A stretch of 64,000 nt of DNA from Fistulifera solaris (GCA_030295235.1 AP026154.1:257501-321500), one strand, 5' to 3'; positions 44,531 through 56,103 are shown, counted from the stretch's first letter. A program made the numbers and translations. Notes: generated from the sequence alone by a model not told the origin.

Positions 44531-46397
44531 ATGTCGTTCCTTATCCTTTCCTTGTCGTCTCTATCACTATCGGCCCAAGCTACCGATAAAGTTCTAACGT
44601 TCCCTCTTGTCCCACATCACGAGATAGCGCGCCGACGTCGAGCACTGACGCAAACAAACCGCTACACCGACGCCGAGGAGGAAGAACGAAGAAATGAGCA
44701 ATATCAAGCTCGATCTATGTCCTTCTTTGGAAGCACCGGAAGTACGAAGAACGATTCTACAGAACAATTAGCCAAGCAGGTTTCTGTGATCTATCAAGGA
44801 TACGGTGTAAGTCGTCTTGCCGACAATAGGTATTGATTTTTATTGGGGTCCTTCAATCTCAAAAATGCTATCCCTCTCCTCACAGACCCATTACGTCGAT
44901 TTGTGGGTTGGCACACCCCCACAACGTCAAACTGTCATTATCGATACTGGATCGGGTGTAACAGCCTTTCCGTGCGCTACCTGTACTCATTGTGGTGTCC
45001 CTGAATATCACGCTAGTCGCTTGTTTCAGCAAGATGATAGTATTACCTTTCGTTTGTTGACTTGTGATGAATGCACCGGGTACCAGACACACTGCGATTG
45101 GCAAGGGAAAACGTGTCGTATGGAAGCTTTGTACGGGGAAGGAAGTTTCTGGTACGCGCAACAATCGGAAGATGTCGCTTATTTAGGAGGCTCGCATTAC
45201 CGACCCGTGCATCAGGATCAAATCGGTAAACCAGTGAGTGACTTGGATCCGACTGCGGGCGCGGCTTTGGCAATGCAGTTACAATTCTTCTGTCAAGATT
45301 TTATCACGGGCCTGTTTGTACCACAGCTGGCGGACGGGATTATGGGGATGGATCGCGATTCATTGAGTTGGGTGCGCCAGATGAAGAAACAAGGAAAAGT
45401 AGATCGAGAAGCTTTTAGTTTATGCTTTGTGCGCGCTCCTAATATTCTAAGGGATGGATCCGAAGCTGGAACAATCAGTTTGGGAGGCACAGATACTCGC
45501 CTGCATCGAACACCCATAGTCTATACCGACCGTTCCTACGTGAAGGGAGGATGGTACGGTGTGCACATAAGAAAAGTTTATCTGCGGGAAGGCGGCGGTG
45601 GAAACTATGTCACGCCGTCTACAAATCACCTTAAGATAATCCCTTTAAAGATTGACGAAAACGCAATGAATACAGGTGACATTATTGTCGATTCCGGAAC
45701 CACCAACACTTTCCTTCACAAAAGCATAGGTGACGCCTTGTATGGTCAATACAAAGAAATGACGGGCCGCGATTGGGATCACGATTGGAAAACTTTGACG
45801 CTGGAAGAACTCGATAGCCTTCCCACCATACTTTTACAGCTTCGGGGCGACGACTCTCGCAACAAACAAGTCGCCGCTGACTTTGGAAAACAGGGTGTCG
45901 TCCCAGGCCTTGTTGGACAACTGGATCCGCAGCATCCTTACGATGTATTGATTGCTATTCCACCCTCCCATTACTATGAATACCGTCCAGATACAGGCAA
46001 AGTCGCAAACCGACTGTTCGCCGATGGGCGAGGAATGAGCATTCTCGGGGCAAATAGTATGATGGGACACGACATCCTGTTTGACTTAGATCACAATATA
46101 CTGGGATGGGCTGAGAGTACGTGCGATTACGATCAATTATTAAAAAGAAACTTTGATGGAGCCTATCCGCCGCAGTGGAAGGAACCCGTCGAAATGACCT
46201 GGCTGGGGGGACGGTCCCATGATGCAGTTTGTAGTGGATTTTTATGCCAACTGTCGTGCACCACTATCATGGTCATATTACTTTTTGCGGCGCATCAGAA
46301 GTTTAAAAAAAGAAAAGCTAATGTGGAACGTCAATTATCTATTGTGGAACTGGAAATGCAAACGCCACCTTCCTTTCGAGATTCGGAGTACTCCTAA
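44531..46397 (+). CDS. Membrane-anchored pepsin-like aspartyl protease (A1)
   Basis: Join 44531..44816 and 44886..46397; intron 69 bp (GTAAGT...CACAG), giving QGYG/THYVDLWVGTPPQ. Signal peptide FLILSLSSLSLSAQA, then a basic pro-region (RRRRALTQTN). The catalytic motifs are DTGSGV and DSGTTNTF; Cys pairs surround the first (FPCATCTHCG). A C-terminal membrane segment LCQLSCTTIMVILLFAAHQ is followed by a basic cytosolic tail, giving a type I topology like BACE-like proteases. TACCGGTA directly precedes the ATG. The substrate is unknown. Confidence 0.85.
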
Positions 46398-47562
46398 GGA
46401 ACCCCTTTCAAGCCTGGAGCGTTAATCTTTTTATAAAATAGACTGCTGAATGCTGAATGGAAGGCTCTTCAGAGAGAGTAGGAGACTAGAGACAAGGTCT
46501 TAGACCTTTTTGGCTTAATACTGTTCATCATACGAAGTACTTGGCCGCTTGGTAGTCTCGAGGCTCGAGATCATACGCTTAAAAGGTTGAGGGTTTAGGT
46601 CTATGGTCATAGTTTGAAATCATCATCCTCGAAAGTTCAGTTTTTACCGGGATGGTCTGGTGTTGATTGTTCATAGCTCATAGTGTGCAGCGTTTAGTTT
46701 CTCCGAGAATCGAGGGCGATATCTTTGTTCCCAGTTCACTCGCTGGTTTCCTTTTATCCAGAAAGCCGAAATGCGAACCAATAACGTCCCAGGTTCTCCA
46801 TTCCTTATCCCCAATTTTTTTCACGCGTTCGTATCAGCTCGAGGAGTTCTTTGACCTATTGCCCCATATCCCAGAAATTGCTAATACGAAATACGAAACT
46901 ACCTACTTCAACTGTCTTCATATCGTATCAAGGGATAGGAAAACGGAAACCGGAAACTGCTTGGAGCTTGGAGCAGAAGACTCTGCGCTCAGCGCTCAGC
47001 GCTCATCAATTAGAGTTCACTAGCCAAAGAATACTCCAGTAGGTAATCTTGATTCTTGATTGGTGCCATCTGTATTCACAACGCTGTTTACCTTTTACCT
47101 TTTACCTCGGTCACAGCTCTATCTCGGGTCACAGATAGTATACTAAGAACACGCTCTGAGGCTCTGAGTTCTGAGTGGGGATTAGGAAAAATACTTCGCA
47201 CTTCGCCGTCTTAACGCTTCGCTTTCATCTTTCATTAAGTGATTGTTGCCTTTCGCAGAGTTTTGGATGTTCGACGAAGGTCATTTCTATAGTAATTAGT
47301 CATTAGAATATCATAGATCATAAATCATCGGAGAAACGTGACTCGTCTTTAAAGTTCGCCTCGGTGCGCTTCGTTCTTCAGGATCAGCTCTCCTACACTA
47401 TCCATATAGTCGACTATCGAACCAAACTCCGATGGACAGTCAGTTTCCGAAGCCTTGTGCCTGCTCAGACACAAGGAACCTCAAGCCCAGTTTACCAACA
47501 GAAATTTGTTCGTCGAAGGCACACAAATAATTGATTTCCTTCGAGTGTCGCCAACATCCAAC
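46398..47562. other. Intergenic, stuttered short tandem duplications
   Basis: No gene is supported. The stretch is full of imperfect tandem duplications of 6-10 bp (TGCTGAATGCTGAATG, TTGGAGCTTGGAGC, AGCGCTCAGCGCTCA, CTTGATTCTTGATT, CTCTGAGGCTCTGAG), which look like replication slippage frozen at two copies. Confidence 0.6.
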
Positions 47563-48237
47563 ATGCTCTCTTCGTCTTTCGCAGCTACCGGTAGCACACT
47601 TGTCCTTGATTTTAAGGACGCAAGTATAAGCAGCCTCTTTTATTCTGAAGATGACTTGGAACCGCTCCCCCTCCACGAGGAAACTGGATGGCCCACTAGC
47701 GATCGGATTCTCTTCGACTTTGGACCGACTCCCATTAGGTGTACCAGTACTGCCGTTGAAAGCGCACCGGTCGTTGCTCCATTCACTAAGCTGATGAACT
47801 GCAGCAAAGAGGATCCAAGTAACTCACTTGGATCCATGAAAAATCCCTTGTCGATGGCTCTCATAATGAATAACCTTGTAAAGGTCAATTCATCAAGGGA
47901 GGAGACGGCCGGCCCGAACAACAACGATGTCGTCTGCTCGCGTGGTAGACGGTTCCACGACCTTCCTGGTTGTGTTCGGTTCCGCAAGATAGTCAACGAC
48001 TACATTCCATCGTACGTATCAGCGTCGAGCCGGGTGGACAAGTCCTCGGTCATTGCGCAGATCATTGACGAGGTGTTGAACCATGAGGACGGCCCCGTTC
48101 GCTTTCTGAAATACCACACATCCACAAAGTCGTGGAATGTCATGGGGAAAGAGCAAATCCGCGATAAAGTCGGCCATGCTCTGAGGGAAGTCATCGAAGA
48201 GATGAACCGAAACGAGCGACTTGCTGCTTGGCGATAG
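47563..48237 (+). CDS. DUF6824-like protein
   Basis: About 224 aa from MLSSSFAATG; the frame stays open 36 codons upstream. The N-terminal half is acidic and low in recognised motifs. The C-terminal half reads VCSRGRRFHDLPGCVRFRKIVNDYIPSYVSASSRVDKSSVIAQIIDEVLNHEDGPVRFLKY ... WNVMGKEQIRDKVGHALRE, which follows the DUF6824 pattern (GRG-x-H, P-G-N/C-x-x-F-R, KxxxIxxIV, G-R-F-L, KxxxALR) common in diatoms. Function unknown. No signal peptide or membrane segment. Confidence 0.6.
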   Translation: MLSSSFAATGSTLVLDFKDASISSLFYSEDDLEPLPLHEETGWPTSDRILFDFGPTPIRCTSTAVESAPVVAPFTKLMNCSKEDPSNSLGSMKNPLSMALIMNNLVKVNSSREETAGPNNNDVVCSRGRRFHDLPGCVRFRKIVNDYIPSYVSASSRVDKSSVIAQIIDEVLNHEDGPVRFLKYHTSTKSWNVMGKEQIRDKVGHALREVIEEMNRNERLAAWR

Positions 48238-48432
48238 TAGCTATAGTCATAACTTTGTAACTTCTACTTATTAAAATTTCCCCAACTCCGTCAAAACTCT
48301 CTTTAAAATATACCGACATTCTATCTGATCATTAGATGAAAGGAAAAACGTCGTTTAATAGTGAACAAACAGGTAGCTTATACAAAGTGATGTCGACCCG
48401 AACGAAGGGGACCTCCGCCATAGGGAACAATT

Positions 48433-49194
48433 CTATTTTCGCTGCACAATCGCTCCCACTAATGGCGGTGTCGGAGATGCCAATCGCAAAGCGTCTTGCT
48501 GCAGCAAAGAGAGTATTCCGTACGGCGGTTGAGCTGGACTTTGATTGATGACTAGCTTTTCAATTTTGTGTTGCGAAATCAACCCCGAATTGGGATCCAG
48601 AGTGTAGAGTGAAATGCCGTCTACGTGAAGAGGTCGACCCCAAGGAACTTTAGGGACCAATACGGCATTCCAGGCAATTCGAATCGACGAACGGCAAAAG
48701 TCGTAAACCATGCGATGTTGTACCACCGGTTTAGGGGCGAACCAAAACCGACAAAGGTTTGCAGAAAAGAAATCGCCGATTTGTACTTTTCTAATCCTAT
48801 TAATTGAACACCCGACGGGTCTAACACCTCTAGCTCGTCATGATAAATGGAAAAGTCTGCGCGAATTTTGAGTCAGCAAGTCAGATTATTCGGATAATCA
48901 GGTACAAACGTGCTCTTTTGCGTCACTCTCTCACAACATACCTGGCAATTCTGTCAATATATTTTGCATATCCTTTCGTAATGTATCCATGGCACGACCC
49001 AAATGAATCTGAAACTCTTGTCGTTCATCTACAATTTGTTGCAGTACGGTTGGTAAGGGGGCCTTTTCCGGAATCACGGGTGCTTCGCTATTCGTTCGCA
49101 TGGCCGTTTTGTGCTGCCGTTGCGGCGCAATTGTATAAGCCTTTACGTGGGCTATTAAGCATAAAAAGAGGAATAATATTGAAAAGACTTCCAT
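48433..49194 (-). CDS. DUF2358-like protein
   Basis: Exon 1 (48942..49194) starts MEVFSILFLFLCLIAHVKA (a signal peptide) and ends LTELP. An 85-bp intron (48857..48941) follows, then DFSIYHDELEVLDPSGVQLIGLEKYKSA. The rest reads HRMVYDFCRSSIRIAWNAVLVPKVPWGRPLHVDGISLYTLDPNSGLISQHKIEKLVINQ, a SnoaL-like fold seen in plastid-lineage DUF2358 proteins. One more base in the AAAA run 48744..48747 (plus strand) is needed to join FLQTFVGFW to FAPKPVVQHRM. The function is unknown. A coding-looking block lies just upstream (49195..49740) and may belong to this gene. Confidence 0.65.
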
Positions 49195-49740
49195 GATGAT
49201 TCTTCCTTGCAACTGATTTGTAAACGTATGTGTTCGACAACATCGTTTCGTTGAATCTTTGTGGTCGCTGAACCATCGTCGGTGGAACGTCGCGTATACC
49301 GTGTTTCTTCCGTACTCTCTTGAAAAGTGTACGATGGACTGGCCGTCGTCCCTGAAAAAGGTACTTGAATATAAAAAAACAGTACACTATCGAAGTGACG
49401 CACGTTTTCGGTCCATGCAAATTCAAAACTGATTCTACGGTCAATCTCGTACAGATTCTACGTAGAAGTGAATCCCGATGAAAGTCAGGTCACGCATCCG
49501 ATCTGACTCGGATCGTTCTCTGTGACAAACACTAAGGATAGGGTCCTCCAACAACGACCAAGTGCTCCCTATTCGAAGCAAAGGACCAGTGACCTAGAAC
49601 TAAACTAGACACTAGGTATCCTTTCATTTGAAGAAATGCATTTTTATTAACATTCAACGTATGATAGAGCAAGTCGTTGTGCCACTATTGATAGCAGTAG
49701 GTCAAGTCATGTTCCATTGCTCCCGAATGGAACTGCTAGC
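49195..49740 (-). other. Coding-looking block with broken frames upstream of the DUF2358-like gene
   Basis: On the minus strand the segment encodes, across frame changes, GPLLRIGSTWSLLEDPILS, IGIHFYVESV, RRISFEFAWTENVRHFDSVLFFYIQVPFSGTTASPSY and TTKIQRNDVVEHIRLQI. This reads as protein rather than noise, but no start is clear and at least one frame change is required near 49450. It may be a separate gene, 5' exons of the DUF2358-like gene, or a relic. Its end overlaps the signal-peptide start at 49194. Confidence 0.3.
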
Positions 49741-51249
49741 TTAGATCATCATTGCATCACTTCCCAGTGGCAACGTCCAATTCCATTGACTGGGTCGATA
49801 CTGCTGCAACTCCACACCTGCCATTTGCAATAAAATGCGACTGGCTCGCGCCGATTCGGTATCATGATACTGATCGGACGCGTAGACAACTTTGGCAATC
49901 CGTGATTGAATAATGTACTGGGCACACGCGTGACACGGAAATAAGGCAACATAGATGGTGGCACCCTCACACGATTCTTGGGCATTCAAGATGGCATTGA
50001 CTTCGGCATGACAAACGTACATGTATTTGGTGTGCAAGGCCGACGCGCCTTGTCGATGCCAGGGTAACACGTCGTCGGAACAACCGGCGGGAAATCCATT
50101 GTACCCCAAACCGACAATATGTCGACGGGAATCGACAATACAAGCCCCCACGGTGGTATTGGGGTCTTTGGAACGTTGTGCGGTCAGAAACGCGAGGGCC
50201 ATGAAGTAATCGTCCCACGTGAGTACATTCCGACGTCGTTTGTGCGATTGGATGAAATGGTAACCGGCTTCGCGTTGCATCAATTCCACATGCTCGGCCT
50301 TCCGGTCGGACGACAATGGCGGCACTGGTTGAATTTCTTCTTGTTCCGTTGGATTCAAAGCGGTGCGAAAATCAATTTCCACGAGTGGGGTGGAAGGGAC
50401 GTGTTGCTCCACGTGAACGCCCGCCAATTGCAGCATGATGCGACTGGCCTTTTCCGAGTCTGGATCGGAACCACACGTCGTTGACAAGGCATAGACGACG
50501 GTTGTTATGTCGGACGTTTGTGCAATGACTTTGGCACATTCGTGACAGGGAAAATGCCGTGTATACAATATGGTTCCTGGACCCCGTTTGTGCGGCACAC
50601 GACGATTCAATACCGCATTGGCGACCGCATGCACAACATACGGAGATGGTCCGTGCAACCAATGGTCTTTGGTTGTTTGTTGCCAGGGCAAAACATCATC
50701 GGAACAGTGCATCGGGAAGCCATTGTATCCGATGGCAATGACGCGTTGATCGTGTACTAAACAAGCCCCCGACGGCGTTTCGGGGTCTTTACTACGTCGT
50801 GCCGATAATTCGGCAATCGACATGAAATAATCCTCCCACGAAAGAAACGTTTCTCGTTTTTGACTCGAGGATGTGTCGTATTGGATCGTGTCGTGCAATA
50901 AGGAAGAAATGGCTTGATGATCGGTGAGGGGCTTGCGTGTGAGGGGACGCCTTTGTGAGGAAGATGGTGTAACCAAGAAGACAGTGGGCTGCTGATCTAG
51001 TAATGAAGTTCCGTTGATAGTTGTTTGTGCTCGATCAATCGATTTGTTGTTGGGAGTTGTAGTGTTTTCGTCGTCGTCGCACGAGGAGCAAAAACAACTC
51101 GATCCTCGTTTGTCACCTTTATTATTCATCGTAATCGGAAATGCAGTAATCAACTGCAATGCGAGTATCAATAGAATGTAACGAATAAAAGCACTATGGA
51201 AGATTAATTTACAATGAATGGATTTATTGTATTGTCCTCGCAATCGCAT
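49741..51249 (-). CDS. Double-domain dCMP/cytidine deaminase-like protein, first domain inactive, plastid-type N-terminus
   Basis: 502 aa, no intron. It starts with FIRYILLILALQLITAFPITM, a signal peptide with A-F-P, like diatom plastid pre-sequences. Domain 1 (about 135-290): RRSKDPETPSGACLV, GYNGFPMHCSDDVLPW, PCHECAK (234-238), but the catalytic motif is HAV (207-209) instead of HAE. Domain 2 (about 345-480): QRSKDPNTTVGACIV, GYNGFPAGCSDDVLPW, CHAEVNAI (414-416) and PCHAC. Both zinc Cys pairs are kept. Domain 2 should deaminate dCMP, giving dUMP for dTMP synthesis; domain 1 is probably regulatory. It resembles CDADC1-type double-domain proteins, but the pairing may be independent. Confidence 0.85.
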   Translation of the reverse strand: MRLRGQYNKSIHCKLIFHSAFIRYILLILALQLITAFPITMNNKGDKRGSSCFCSSCDDDENTTTPNNKSIDRAQTTINGTSLLDQQPTVFLVTPSSSQRRPLTRKPLTDHQAISSLLHDTIQYDTSSSQKRETFLSWEDYFMSIAELSARRSKDPETPSGACLVHDQRVIAIGYNGFPMHCSDDVLPWQQTTKDHWLHGPSPYVVHAVANAVLNRRVPHKRGPGTILYTRHFPCHECAKVIAQTSDITTVVYALSTTCGSDPDSEKASRIMLQLAGVHVEQHVPSTPLVEIDFRTALNPTEQEEIQPVPPLSSDRKAEHVELMQREAGYHFIQSHKRRRNVLTWDDYFMALAFLTAQRSKDPNTTVGACIVDSRRHIVGLGYNGFPAGCSDDVLPWHRQGASALHTKYMYVCHAEVNAILNAQESCEGATIYVALFPCHACAQYIIQSRIAKVVYASDQYHDTESARASRILLQMAGVELQQYRPSQWNWTLPLGSDAMMI

Positions 51250-51662
51250 AGTGGGTCGGGTGTGGTTGGAAATGGTGTGTCATTGTCATGCGTCTCTTGA
51301 AATGGATGTCATAATTATTTTTGGTTGCCGCCAAAAACAAACAAACAACGAGGGAACGAAGTTTCACAATGTGCGCTATCGCTGCGACACAAACATAAAC
51401 TGACACTCACACACGAAATTTTCGTTCGTGTTTCGAGGTGATTGGAATTCGATGCAAACCGAGAAAAAAAAGAAAAAACGATGAGCCAACAAAAACGCTC
51501 ATCGTTTCCTTTCATTCATTCATTCCTTCTAAAAGTATATTACAACAATAACAATATACTGTACCTGGTAATAATAACAATTATTATTCGAATCATTTTT
51601 TCGGGCGTGTGCTCTCTGTGATAGACGAAAAGTCGCTCTTAAGTTACTTCTCCGTCCGTAGG
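51250..51662. other. Divergent 5' region
   Basis: About 410 bp between the deaminase and kinase genes; contains GTACCTGGTA (51561..51570). The first ATG of an open frame lies at 51609, but the signal peptide follows the later Met at 51663. Confidence 0.4.
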
Positions 51663-52613
51663 ATGATGCTTCCCCGAACAAAAGTACCGGTACTTTTCGG
51701 AATGGCTAGCTGCCTCATCGTCGCCGGGGTCGCTTTTCCTTCGGCGCCCACGACACGTCACACCTTCGTCCTACATGCCGACCTCAATGGTTTAGTTGGG
51801 AGTATCAAGACAAAATTCAAGCCACAGCGTATTTTGAAACGACTTCAGAAGGATCCCAATGAAGACAGCATTAGTATTATTAGTCCAGAAGCGGCTCTTT
51901 CGGCGTCACTTTACATGACGCCGGAAACCATCCATCTGGCTCCCTCGGTCAAAGTCACGTGGGAACCGGCGGTAGCGAAGCATTTGTCGGCTCTCCGAGC
52001 TGTCAGTAATCCGCATCGCCCTCTCATGGTTGGCATTGTCGGAATACCGGGTTCCGGCAAAACCACCTCCTGTGACATTTTAGCGCAAATGTTGGGAACC
52101 GAACGCTGTCTCGTCATGCCCATGGATGGATATCATTATACGATAGCGCAATTGATGGAATTCCCGAACGCCGATGATGTCATTTACCGACGGGGTGCCT
52201 GTGATACCTTTGATGCCGTGACGTTGGCAAAAGATCTCGAACGGATTGCGCACGGTCGGGAACCCATGGTCGCCATTCCCGGCTTTGATCATGCCAAGGG
52301 TGATCCGACCCCCAATCAACACCGGTTTGAGCGCACGGCGCACGATATTGTGCTTTGTGAAGGTCTTTATTTATTACACGATCAACAGGGGTGGGAGCAT
52401 ATTCAGAAATTCTTGGATTGGACGATTTATATACAAGCCGATATTGATGTTTGTATGGAACGACTGAAAGAACGCAACAAGTGTATTCCTGGATATACTG
52501 CGGAAGAAATTGCGATTCGCTGTGATGCGGTCGATCGCGTCAATGCCATCTTGGCGGAAGAAACGGCGAGCAAGTACGCGGCGCAAATTGTACAATCGGG
52601 GGCCGTGTATTAA
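51663..52613 (+). CDS. Plastid-targeted PRK/uridine-kinase-family P-loop kinase
   Basis: About 316 aa from MMLPRTKVPVLFG, with LFGMASCLIVAGVAFPSAPT as signal peptide plus the A-F-P motif, the strongest plastid signature in the window. Motifs: Walker A GIVGIPGSGKTT, MDGYHYTIAQLM, RRGACDTFDAVTLAKDL, VAIPGFDHAKGDP, EGLYLLHD and RLKERNK. This is the P-loop family of phosphoribulokinase, uridine kinase and yeast Yfh7-type kinases. Substrate residues typical of Calvin-cycle PRK are not evident, so a nucleoside- or sugar-type substrate is more likely. Expected stroma location is inferred. Confidence 0.8.
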   Translation: MMLPRTKVPVLFGMASCLIVAGVAFPSAPTTRHTFVLHADLNGLVGSIKTKFKPQRILKRLQKDPNEDSISIISPEAALSASLYMTPETIHLAPSVKVTWEPAVAKHLSALRAVSNPHRPLMVGIVGIPGSGKTTSCDILAQMLGTERCLVMPMDGYHYTIAQLMEFPNADDVIYRRGACDTFDAVTLAKDLERIAHGREPMVAIPGFDHAKGDPTPNQHRFERTAHDIVLCEGLYLLHDQQGWEHIQKFLDWTIYIQADIDVCMERLKERNKCIPGYTAEEIAIRCDAVDRVNAILAEETASKYAAQIVQSGAVY

Positions 52614-53781
52614 AGGCAGGGGAAAACGGCAATGAAGTAGGTATGGTTCCAGTGATCTGCAAATCGTGGATTTCAATCCAGCGATTAAGGTTTTCCGGAT
52701 TCTTGTCGGTCGTAAAATGCTTAGGAGACAGGTCAAAATTCCGTCTGGAAGCAAAAAAAAAGGTTGTACGTAGAAGTGGAGCAATGATTCAGTAATATAA
52801 TGTGCAATCACAGTTTTTAGAATTTTTATTTTTTAGTAAATGATACTTTAGTTAAATCATCCTCGTGTTGGATGCCTGCGGCAGGAAATCATCGACACAA
52901 CATCATGCGTCATGCGTCAGCAATTTCCAGTTCCAGTCATTGAGTCACGGAGTCATCAGTCATCAGAGATAAGAGATAAAATAAATAATATTATGATAAT
53001 ATATGATCCTCATCTTCACGATTCCAGAGAATTTTTGATACTTCTTCCCTGTGTCTTTTGTATTGTCTTTGTCATTTTGTCATCGAATTTAGAATTCAGA
53101 CTGTCTTTGCATACAGTATACCCGTCGACAACAATTCTGACCACTAAGTCTTGGTCTTTGGTCGGCGGCAGTTCACTACTTGCAACTTGCAACGTATAAC
53201 GGATTGAGATTACAAACAACGGACTACTGAAGAAAGTGGAAGTGAACCTGCTGGTCTGCTGGCGCTCACTGTCCTCGTCTTCTTTTAATCGATGCATCGT
53301 TTTACCTCCCTTCGCTAATATTTCATTACTCATTCGAGTAATTTGGAAAGAGTCTTGTTTCACGTGATTCATTTATTTGTAACGTCTAAAAATAGAAGAT
53401 GGATTTCAATCGTCGAGCTATCGCGAATCATCAAAGAATAGAATGAAACTGAAGACGTTAGCTGATTACGGTGCGACAGAGTGACGCACTTTTCGCAATG
53501 TGTCCACGTTGTGGAGAAAAAGACCCCACGCCCGACACAAGAGTAGAACATGACTGTAGCGATGTTGTGTAGCGTTCGAGATTGGATGATGATGACGTTG
53601 GTGCGGACGTCTGGCTTGGTACGATTTCGCGACGATTGTTCCTCCTCCCACGTCGTCGGCCGTCGGCATTATTTTTGTGCTCCACCCATCCGAATCTCCA
53701 AAGAAATTTTTCGTGTCCTTGCCCAACCAAGAGTCTTCCAAACGAAATCACCCATCCGTAGGGCTCGTTATAGAACCAACC
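52614..53781. other. Intergenic, partly stuttered
   Basis: No gene is supported. 52905..52980 and 53175..53200 show short tandem duplications (CATGCGTCATGCGTCA; CAGTCATCAGAGATAAGAGATAAA; CTTGCAACTTGCAAC). The right end is the 5' flank of the ABC-F gene. Confidence 0.5.
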
Positions 53782-56103
53782 ATGGCGAAACGATACAATG
53801 AGAAACGCGCCAAGCAAGCGATGGACGCCATTGAGCGAGAACTGGACAGTGGCTACGGCAGAACTGACTTTGATGATCTCGCTTCGCAAGACCTTCGCGA
53901 TGCCGCATTGGGCAAAGGAGAAGAAGAGTTGTTTGAAAAGAAATTGAGCAAGGAAGAGAAGAAAGCACGAGCCAAAGCGGCGCGTGAAGCCAAGAAGAAA
54001 GCCAAGTCGGGTGGTGGTGACGACGACGACGCGAAAGAAGGCATCAAACCGGTCGAAAGCACAAATGACGTTACCAAGTTGGAAATGACTCTCGAAGGAA
54101 CTTCGCTAGAAGACAAACGCGACGCCGCTTTGGAGAACTTGTCAAAAGAAAACATTGTGGTCACTTACGAAGCCAAGAAGGGTGTCTTACACGCTACTGC
54201 GCGTGATATTAACGTCAGTGGCGTCACCGTTACATTCCATGGAAAGCCTCTCATTGAAGAAACTGATATTGTTATTAACTACGGCAATCGATACGGATTC
54301 ATAGGGTAAGTTTTGTCGGGTACTTTGCTTGCTTGTTATTCTTGTTCTATGGGTGCTCTGTATTGTGGCTTTTCTTGTTTCTAACCAAGATACTTTACGC
54401 GTATAGACCGAACGGAAGTGGAAAGTCGACCATCATGAAGGCAATTGCCGCTCGTGCTATTCCTATTCCAGAGAATCTGGACATTTACTTTCTGAATGCG
54501 GAATACCCGGCACGCGATGATATTACGGCGCTCGAAGCTGTCATGGAATCGAATGAGGAAGTGCAACAACTAGAACAGAAGGCAGAACTGCTAAATCATG
54601 CCATGGCTGACGCCGACGAAGAGAAGCAGATCGAAATCCAGGATTCGTTGGAACAAATCTATAGTCGATTGGAGCAATTGGATGCGTCGAGTGCACAAGC
54701 GAGAGCAACACAGATTCTTTTCGGTCTAGGATTTACACAAAAAATGCAGCACATGAAAACAAAGGAATTTAGCGGTGGCTGGCGTATGCGAGTAGCATTG
54801 GCGAGAGCATTGTTCATTCAACCAGAATTTCTTCTATTGGGTACGTTTGATCTATTTATTTCATGAACTTATGCCTTCTGATTTTTCTAACCGTCGCTCA
54901 TCCTTCCTTCAGATGAACCGACCAATCATTTGGATATGGATGCCGTTTTGTGGTTAGAAGATTATTTGAGCAATTGGACCCGCATTCTATTTTTCGTATG
55001 TCACTCCCAGGATTTCATGAATTCGGTTTGTACGCACATTGTAAGACTTGATCAAACGTACAAAAAGTTGCGCTACTATTCGGGTAATTATGATATGTAT
55101 GTCCAGTTACGCCGTGATCAAGACATGGTTCAATGGCGTCAATATGAAGCGGAGCAGCGTGATATTGCCGAGATCAAAGATTTCATTGCGCGCTTCGGTC
55201 ATGGTACCGTAAAGATGGTACGTCAGGCACAGTCGCGTGAAAAGTTATTACAGAAGAAACTCGAGGCTGGTTTGACACCCAAGCCAGAAGTTGATCCGGA
55301 GTATGATTGGTCGTTTCCGGACGCTGGTGAATTGCCTGTGCCTGTCTTGCAAATTGAGACGGTCAGCTTTGCATATCCTGGGTCGGTGGAACTCTACAGT
55401 GCGGTTGATTTTGGAGTTGACCTTCAAACGCGAGTGGCGCTGGTAAGTAAATCATCATTTTCTCACGCTCGGAGACGATTATTCTCACTTTCAACGACCA
55501 TTGGGCTCTTGTATTTTCGATTTTTAGGTGGGTCCAAATGGCGCAGGAAAAACTACGTTATTTAAGATTATGACGGGCGATTTGCAGCCGACCAAGGGTC
55601 AGGTCAAGCGCAATATGCATTTGAAGATTTCGAGGTTCACCCAACATTTCGAGGATAAGCTAGATTTGAGCATGACGCCCTTGGCGTTTTTCAAAGAGAA
55701 GGTAATGCCTTCTGAACCCATTGAGAAGATTCGTCCTTTGCTTGGTCGTTATGGATGTTCTGGGGATCAACAAAGTCAGGTAATGAGTCAGTTGTCAGCA
55801 GGACAGAAAGCCCGAATTGTATTTGCTGTGATTGCACACGAGCGACCCCATCTTTTGCTACTAGATGAGCCCACGAATCCTCTGGACATGGAATCTATTG
55901 ACGCATTGGCTCGCTGTATTAACAAATTCAAGGGCGGGGTCGTCATGATCTCTCACGATATGCGACTGATTTCGCAGTGCGCCCAGCAAATTTATATTTG
56001 CGATGAAAAGAAGATAACGCGTTATGAAGGTGACATAATGAAGTTTAAGCTACAGTCAAAGAAGGAAAACAGCAAGAAGCTAGCCCAGCACATGAATGGT
56101 TAG
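53782..56103 (+). CDS. ABC-F ATPase (ABCF1/GCN20-like)
   Basis: Exons 53782..54305, 54407..54840, 54913..55442 and 55528..56103; three GT-AG introns (101, 72 and 85 bp). The first two interrupt Walker A (GFIG/PNGSGKST) and Walker B (LLL/DEPTNHLD) of domain 1, and the third precedes the second Walker A (VAL/VGPNGAGKTT). Signature motifs: FSGGWRMRVALARAL and LSAGQKARIVFAV. The second Walker B is LLLLDEPTNPLD, with Pro instead of His. The first 120 residues are charged and coiled (KKLSKEEKKARAKAAREAKKKAKS), as in ABCF1 and GCN20. There are no membrane segments; these proteins act on ribosomes. The ATG is in good context (ACCATGG). Confidence 0.9.

Noticed and set aside
51663-52613. Calvin-cycle phosphoribulokinase
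   Set aside because: The P-loop and family motifs fit the wider PRK/uridine-kinase/Yfh7 group, but the typical Calvin-cycle PRK sequence is not evident.
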